From an uncultured Poribacteria bacterium (GTDB taxonomy: Bacteria; Poribacteria; WGA-4E; WGA-3G), in contig OY282383.1 in the NCBI GenBank assembly GCA_958295855.1, forward strand, positions 1,246,481 through 1,310,480: a stretch of 64,000 nt of DNA. The letters are read 5' to 3'. Below are positions 59,937 to 64,000 of the stretch, one piece after another. The translations under genes were made by a program, and so were the position numbers. The notes under the pieces were generated by a model. It worked only from the letters and a program-made list of their open reading frames with translations, did no database searches and was not told where the DNA came from. Every line of letters begins with the position of its first letter. Position 1 is the first letter of the stretch.

Positions 59937-61496
59937 ATGACTGGCGGACATATTTTTGTTGAATGTTTGAAGGCACAAGGCGTTGAGGTGATTTTCGGGC
60001 TGCCGGGAAACCACTTGGACACCGTTTATGAGGCGTTGTATAACAATCAAGATAATATCCGGCACTACGTCACACGGCATGAAGGCGGAACCGCGTTTAT
60101 GGCGGATGGCTACGCGCGCGCCACGGGCGATGTCGGTGTCTGTATGACTGTGCCGGGCCCCGGGTCAACGAATGCGGCTACGGGGATTGGCGAGGCATAT
60201 ACAGCATGCTCCCCGGTCCTTTGGATTACAGGGCAAAATCCATCTTACTTGGCACAGAAAGACCCGAGGAAGAGTTTTCATGGGTTGGATCAGAAAGCTG
60301 TATTCGCTTCGATGACAAAACATCTCGAAATTGTGCATCGGGTGCATCAAATTCCGGATGCTGTCAATCGCTCCTTCAGGGCATTGCGTTCGGGCCGACC
60401 CGGGCCCGTGCTCATTGAGTTGGCGACGGATGCGTTGCAAGCAGAAGCCGATGTGCCAATCCCTCCTCGAAACAACGGTATTCAGACAATAGCGAGCTCA
60501 GAGGATATTGATGCTGCGTTAGAACTCATCGGTAAGGCGGAGCGTCCGCTGATTGTTGCCGGGGGCGGCATTAACCACACGCGCGCAACCGAAGAACTGC
60601 TTGCGTTTGCGCGGTTGCTGGATGCACCGGTGGTGATGACAAGCATGGGAAAAGGCTCTGTACCTGAAGATTCGCCCTATTCAATTGGCATCTTTCGGGA
60701 CGGCGTTGCGCAAAGGGCGATGGAGGCCTCTGACCTGATGATTGCTGTCGGCACGCGGTTTACCTATCGTGACACCGGCAATTGGAGCCTGAAAATTGCA
60801 CAACCCTTGGTGCACATTGAGGCAGATGTGGACGAGATTCACAAGGAATACCCGGCAACCGTTGGAATCGGGGCTAATCCGAAGTTAGTCCTGCAACAGT
60901 TGAACACTGCACTGCAAGCAGAAAAACGGACTGGGGGTTGGGGGGAAGGTTTACGGCAACTGCGTAGACAATTCACTGCTATTGAGCCACCTCGCATCCT
61001 CAAAGAGATGCGCGATGTGATGCCACGCGATGCTATCTTATCGGTTGATGTCAATGTTACCGGCTATGGTGCGCTGCCGCATTTCCCGACGTATTACCCA
61101 GGAAGTTACATCTTTTCCGGCATATCTGTTGCCATGGGAATCGGGTTGACAGGTGCCATTGGCGCGCAGGTTGCCTACCCAGCTCGCAAGGTTGTCGCAC
61201 TCAGCGGAGATGGCGGTTTCTTAATGACCTGTCCAGATCTTGCAACAGCTGTGATGTATAACCTGCCTGTCGTTACCCTTGTGATGAATGACAACCAGTA
61301 CACCTCAATTGAGCGGGGCCAGTTACGGCGTTTCGGTAAGCGCATCGGCGTTGAATTGGTTAACCCTGACTTCGTTCGGTTCGCTGAATCGTTCGGCGCA
61401 ATTGGATTACGCGTTGAAGACCCGGGCGATTTTAAACCGACCTTTGAGAAGGCACTCGCCTTGGATAAGCCGGTGGTTGTTGAAGTGGTTAAGTAG
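59937..61496 (+). CDS. thiamine-diphosphate-dependent enzyme, acetolactate-synthase-like
   Basis: 519 residues. The N-terminal PYR domain has VIFGLPGNHLDTVYEAL and RHEGGTAFMADGYARATG with the catalytic Glu. A central domain (KAERPLIVAGGGI, then VVMTSMGKGSVPEDSPYSIG) and the C-terminal PP domain with VVALSGDGGFLMTCPDLATA and NDN (MNDNQYTS) for ThDP and magnesium. It belongs to the IlvB/benzoylformate-decarboxylase group acting on 2-keto acids; the exact substrate is open and no small subunit (ilvN) is next to it. AGGAAAGGA precedes the ATG. Confidence 0.88.
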   Translation: MTGGHIFVECLKAQGVEVIFGLPGNHLDTVYEALYNNQDNIRHYVTRHEGGTAFMADGYARATGDVGVCMTVPGPGSTNAATGIGEAYTACSPVLWITGQNPSYLAQKDPRKSFHGLDQKAVFASMTKHLEIVHRVHQIPDAVNRSFRALRSGRPGPVLIELATDALQAEADVPIPPRNNGIQTIASSEDIDAALELIGKAERPLIVAGGGINHTRATEELLAFARLLDAPVVMTSMGKGSVPEDSPYSIGIFRDGVAQRAMEASDLMIAVGTRFTYRDTGNWSLKIAQPLVHIEADVDEIHKEYPATVGIGANPKLVLQQLNTALQAEKRTGGWGEGLRQLRRQFTAIEPPRILKEMRDVMPRDAILSVDVNVTGYGALPHFPTYYPGSYIFSGISVAMGIGLTGAIGAQVAYPARKVVALSGDGGFLMTCPDLATAVMYNLPVVTLVMNDNQYTSIERGQLRRFGKRIGVELVNPDFVRFAESFGAIGLRVEDPGDFKPTFEKALALDKPVVVEVVK

Positions 61497-61518
61497 AGGT
61501 TTGCGCAAAGACGCTAAG

Positions 61519-61551
61519 GGTGTTAACCCCTGCAAAGCAGGGGAAAATACC
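61519..61551. repeat. family A palindrome
   Basis: 33-bp consensus copy 22 bases after the TPP-enzyme stop, between two co-directed genes. On the coding-sense strand it would form a hairpin in the message. Confidence 0.92.
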
Positions 61552-61581
61552 AAATCCTGAGCGAGGATTTAGGAGTGTGAT

Positions 61582-62784
61582 ATGCCGAAAAAGATCGGTG
61601 TTTTAACGGGTGGCGGCGACACGAGCGCGCTCAACGCTACCCTCAAAGGGATTGCATTGAAAGCCGAGGAACTCGGTTTTGAACTAGTTGGGTTTATGGA
61701 GGGGTGGCGAGGCGTTTTGAAAGGCGGCCGCTATTTTACCCTCACCCCTGACCTGATTGATGAGAATCACGGTGGCACGCTTTTAAAGAGTTCGCGCACC
61801 AATCTTATCGCAATGGATAAGCTCGGTGCGGCAATTGAAAATCTGAAAAAACTGGATATTAGTGGCCTCATCCCAATTGGGGGTGACGATACCTTGACGG
61901 TTGGAACCGCACTTTCAGAGCAGTTCACAACGGTGTTCGTCACAAAGACAATTGATAACGATGTGGGTATCAATCCACCGGAGGTGGATGCAGTTGATTA
62001 CTCTAAGATGGTGAACTATTTCTGCCCTGGCTTTCCATCCGCTGCGAGCCGCGTGATTGATGCTGTGCGGGATTTGCGCACCACGACCTATTCGCACGAC
62101 CGCGTTATTATTGTGGAGGCGATGGGAAGGGATGCCGGTTGGTTGACGTTGTCGGCAGCTTATGGCCAGGCGGATCTCATTGTTGTGCCTGAGGTGCCGT
62201 ATCAACCCGACCGGCTTGCAGAAGCAATTCGCGAGAAACATGCTGAACAAGGAAACGTGATTGTCGTTGTTTCGGAGGGTATCCGCAATGATGATGGCGA
62301 ATTGATGATAACCTCACAGGCGGAGCTTGACGCGTTTGGGCATACGAAACCGGGCGGCTGTTCTGAGATCATCGTGGAAGCGATGAAGAAACGGCTCCCT
62401 GAAATTTCAGCCTCATCGTTCCGGGCGTTAATACTTGGCTATCTCCAAAGGTGTGGGAGCCCGATGCCATTGGATAGAGACACTGCTATTAAAGCGGGTT
62501 CGCTCGCGGTACGGGCACTCGCAGATGGAATGCTTAACGGGGTTGCAACGATTACGCGGACAGATGCTGGTATAGAACCAACCCTGTTGCCGTTAGAACA
62601 GGTGTTGAAACGGGATGAATCGGGGCACGTTATCCGCCGAAGCCTTGACCCGCGTTTTTACGATGCTGAACGCTACCAGTTGTCTCCCGCAGGGGCAGGG
62701 TATTTCCGACCGCTTTTCGGTGACTTGCCACCTCGCGCTTTGTCCTTGGATGAACATTTGGTTAACATCGGCGAGATTGGGTGA
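61582..62784 (+). CDS. 6-phosphofructokinase, PPi-type signature
   Basis: 400 residues. GVLTGGGDTSALNATLKGIA, the substrate loop KTIDNDVG, GRDAGWLTLSAA and LGYLQRCGSPMPLDRDTA identify the PFK family. The nucleotide loop reads GGDDT; ATP-type enzymes have Gly at the second Asp, so a PPi-dependent, reversible enzyme is expected. TAGGAGTG lies upstream of the ATG. Follows the TPP-enzyme gene by 85 bases, separated by an A repeat. Confidence 0.9.
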   Translation: MPKKIGVLTGGGDTSALNATLKGIALKAEELGFELVGFMEGWRGVLKGGRYFTLTPDLIDENHGGTLLKSSRTNLIAMDKLGAAIENLKKLDISGLIPIGGDDTLTVGTALSEQFTTVFVTKTIDNDVGINPPEVDAVDYSKMVNYFCPGFPSAASRVIDAVRDLRTTTYSHDRVIIVEAMGRDAGWLTLSAAYGQADLIVVPEVPYQPDRLAEAIREKHAEQGNVIVVVSEGIRNDDGELMITSQAELDAFGHTKPGGCSEIIVEAMKKRLPEISASSFRALILGYLQRCGSPMPLDRDTAIKAGSLAVRALADGMLNGVATITRTDAGIEPTLLPLEQVLKRDESGHVIRRSLDPRFYDAERYQLSPAGAGYFRPLFGDLPPRALSLDEHLVNIGEIG

Positions 62785-62806
62785 TAATTGCGTATATTCC
62801 GTTAAG

Positions 62807-62896
62807 GGTGTTAACCCCTGCAAAGCAGGGGCAAATACCAATAATGTAGGCGCGGTTTCAAAGGGTGTAAACCCCTGCAAAGCAGGGGAAAATACC
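62807..62896. repeat. two family A palindromes in tandem, 57 bases apart
   Basis: Copies at 62807-62839 and 62864-62896, same orientation, both 33 bp, with a 24-base gap. Lie between convergent genes, where they might act in transcription end or message stability. Confidence 0.92.
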
Positions 62897-62940
62897 AATA
62901 CTGCGCCTATAATTTTCGATGGAATAACCTGACATAATTT

Positions 62941-64000
62941 TTAATTCTCAGTATAGATGCTTTTTCCAGCACCGTAATAAGAATCATAGATGTGCTGATA
63001 AACCGCTTCACACTTCTGCTTGAACAGTTCTGGTGTGTAAGGCTCGGGCAGTTCGTCGTCAAGTGTTTTTTCAACAGTGAACTTGACTTGGGCTCGCGAC
63101 CGTTCTTGCTTACGCCAATCTAAAACTAGTTTTTCCTGTTTGAGCGTCTCAAGTAGCCTTTTCGTTGCGTCTTTAACTTCATCCCGCTCGGGGTGGGTTA
63201 GCTCAGGTTCAGCGTGAGTGAGGACATCAAAAACCGTCAATTCTTCTTCGGAGAGTTCTTCGGTCCTTGCGCGATTGCCCTCATCATTCAGCCTATTTAC
63301 GAATTCAAGGAGGTCCTCAAAGAACACATCCGCGTCGATGGAGGCTTCGTTATACGCATGGATGAGCTGCTCAAATCGTGTTTGATAATCCATACGGCTT
63401 TTGTTGAGTCGGAGCATCGCGGCAAGTTTGGTGTTAATGGCACTTCTAAGTCTCTCAATTTCAATTCGTTTGTGGGCAGTCCTAAATTTCGCCCGCAACA
63501 TTTCAAAATCAATTCGGCTTAAGTCAATCTGTTGCACAGTATTGCGGCGTATTTCGCCCAAATGCGACGTGCATTCCTGATTTTGGGTGTTGTAGTTGGC
63601 CGGCTCTCTTTCAATAACATACCCTTCGGGCGCGATTGACAGGTCAAGTAAGTTCTCAACTTCTGTCATCAGATTAGAGATGTCAGCCGGTGCTGTCAAA
63701 TTTTTGATTTTCTGTGCAATAATATTGGTAAGTGTGCAGATTCCCATGAAAGCCTGGGCATCGGAATCTGGTAGAATAGCCTTGTATAGTTTAGAGATGT
63801 TCGCTGCAAATTGGAGGTAGTCCCGTTTGGTTTCATCGTTTTCCAAGATAGCATCCATCGCCTCCTCGATGTGGCTGATGCGTTGTAAAGCATCACTCGT
63901 TTCAATTTTCGCTAAATCAACGCCGAGTCCTGTACAAAATTCAGAGATTTCTGCGATCGCCGCTCTGAGCTTTTGAAGGAGTTTAGACTTATCAGCAATC
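62941..64000 (-). CDS. hsdR: type I restriction enzyme R subunit, C-terminal part
   Basis: The frame is open through the right window edge (about 353 codons visible, start beyond 64000). ISKLYKAILPDSDAQAFMGI, EMLRAKFRTAHKRIEIERLR, FLEFVNRLNDEGNRARTEEL-like stretches (LLEFVNRLNDEGNRARTEEL) and CEAVYQHIYDSYYGAGKSIY fit the C-terminal helical region of HsdR, which contacts the HsdM/HsdS methylase core. The N-terminal nuclease and helicase motors and hsdM/hsdS lie outside the window. A family D repeat (63542-63575, read as ECTSHLGEIRRN) is in frame between two helical segments. Confidence 0.85.
   Translation of the reverse strand, partial: IADKSKLLQKLRAAIAEISEFCTGLGVDLAKIETSDALQRISHIEEAMDAILENDETKRDYLQFAANISKLYKAILPDSDAQAFMGICTLTNIIAQKIKNLTAPADISNLMTEVENLLDLSIAPEGYVIEREPANYNTQNQECTSHLGEIRRNTVQQIDLSRIDFEMLRAKFRTAHKRIEIERLRSAINTKLAAMLRLNKSRMDYQTRFEQLIHAYNEASIDADVFFEDLLEFVNRLNDEGNRARTEELSEEELTVFDVLTHAEPELTHPERDEVKDATKRLLETLKQEKLVLDWRKQERSRAQVKFTVEKTLDDELPEPYTPELFKQKCEAVYQHIYDSYYGAGKSIYTEN
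63542..63575. repeat. family D unit in hsdR
   Basis: GCGGCGTATTTCGCCCAAAT GCGACGTGCATT (given in two parts); uninterrupted, in frame with the HsdR coding sequence. Confidence 0.88.

Noticed and set aside
62807..62896. Family A palindromes as ordinary rho-independent terminators
   Set aside because: No T-run follows the stem, copies occur inside genes and upstream of genes, and both core orientations are used.
1..64000. tRNA, rRNA or prophage genes
   Set aside because: No T-arm consensus, rRNA segment or phage structural gene was recognised by eye on either strand; a tRNA model scan would settle the first.

Overview
The window reads as chromosomal DNA of an uncultivated, environmentally versatile bacterium. 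The gene set (two arylsulfatases, a formylglycine-enzyme-like lipoprotein, an ASPIC/UnbV FG-GAP protein, a multiheme cytochrome with TPRs, an LVIVD-propeller protease with a FlgD-like C-terminal domain, Gfo/Idh/MocA and enolase-superfamily sugar enzymes) together with extreme loads of short palindromic repeats resembles candidate phyla such as Poribacteria. That placement is inference; there is no rRNA or tRNA in the window to test it.

Layout. 1-12.3 kb: a PLP desulfhydrase/deaminase, a coiled-coil protein with a GrpE-like tail, a large secreted metalloprotease, archease, an ASPIC/UnbV protein, a sugar dehydrogenase and a LamG-like exported protein. 12.5-20 kb: an AddA/RecB-type helicase-nuclease, an orphan sugar-type ABC ATPase, a formylglycine-enzyme-like lipoprotein and SelA. 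20-31 kb: a broken hicB-like gene, two TnpB elements and a third deletion derivative, a cytochrome-TPR membrane protein, a Uma2 nuclease-fold protein, an SDR and a fumarylacetoacetate-hydrolase-like enzyme. 31-46 kb: ABC ATPase, metallophosphoesterase, two sulfatases, a beta-class DNA methyltransferase, ComM/YifB, a candidate structured RNA with a strong promoter, a nucleotidyltransferase-DUF89 fusion, a PaaK-like ligase and a molybdopterin oxidoreductase. 46-64 kb: MFS transporter, enolase-superfamily enzyme, KDG kinase, a ParB/ParB-HTH/D12-methyltransferase module, a tandemly duplicated small-domain gene, a MacB-like permease, a glycoside-hydrolase-like protein, a TPP enzyme, a PPi-type phosphofructokinase and the C-terminal part of a type I restriction HsdR.

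The outstanding feature is a dense network of at least ten families of short interspersed repeats. The main one (family A) is a palindrome of about 33 bp: an outer arm GGTRTT/AATACC around the core CCCCTGCAAAGCAGGGG. I count about 37 copies. Thirteen lie inside eight protein genes without breaking the reading frame, including one in a signal peptide and two in an AddA nuclease. Other families (B: the CCTTGCGGAG...CTCGTCGGAGG unit; C: the GTTGTGCGCGA...TTTATTTCTTAC unit; D: the GCGGCGTATTTCGCCC...GACGTGCATT unit; E: GTAGGGGCAGTGCCTTGTGC; F: AGTAGCAGGCACACTCCG; G: GGAACCGGGCGGGAGGGAAG; H: GTAGGAGCGAGCTCCGAATC; I: a TTC-loop hairpin; J: the CTAAGCCCCAGCGGGGCG unit) insert into each other like nested dolls. 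They also supply start codons, stop codons and C-termini to genes. This resembles the principle of Rickettsia palindromic elements but with different sequences and many more families.

Functionally the ordinary genes suggest breakdown of sulfated and acidic sugars (sulfatases, dehydrogenases, enolase-superfamily enzyme, KDG kinase, TPP enzyme, PPi-phosphofructokinase), plus genome-defence and modification functions (TnpB, solitary methyltransferases, HsdR, the ParB-methyltransferase module).
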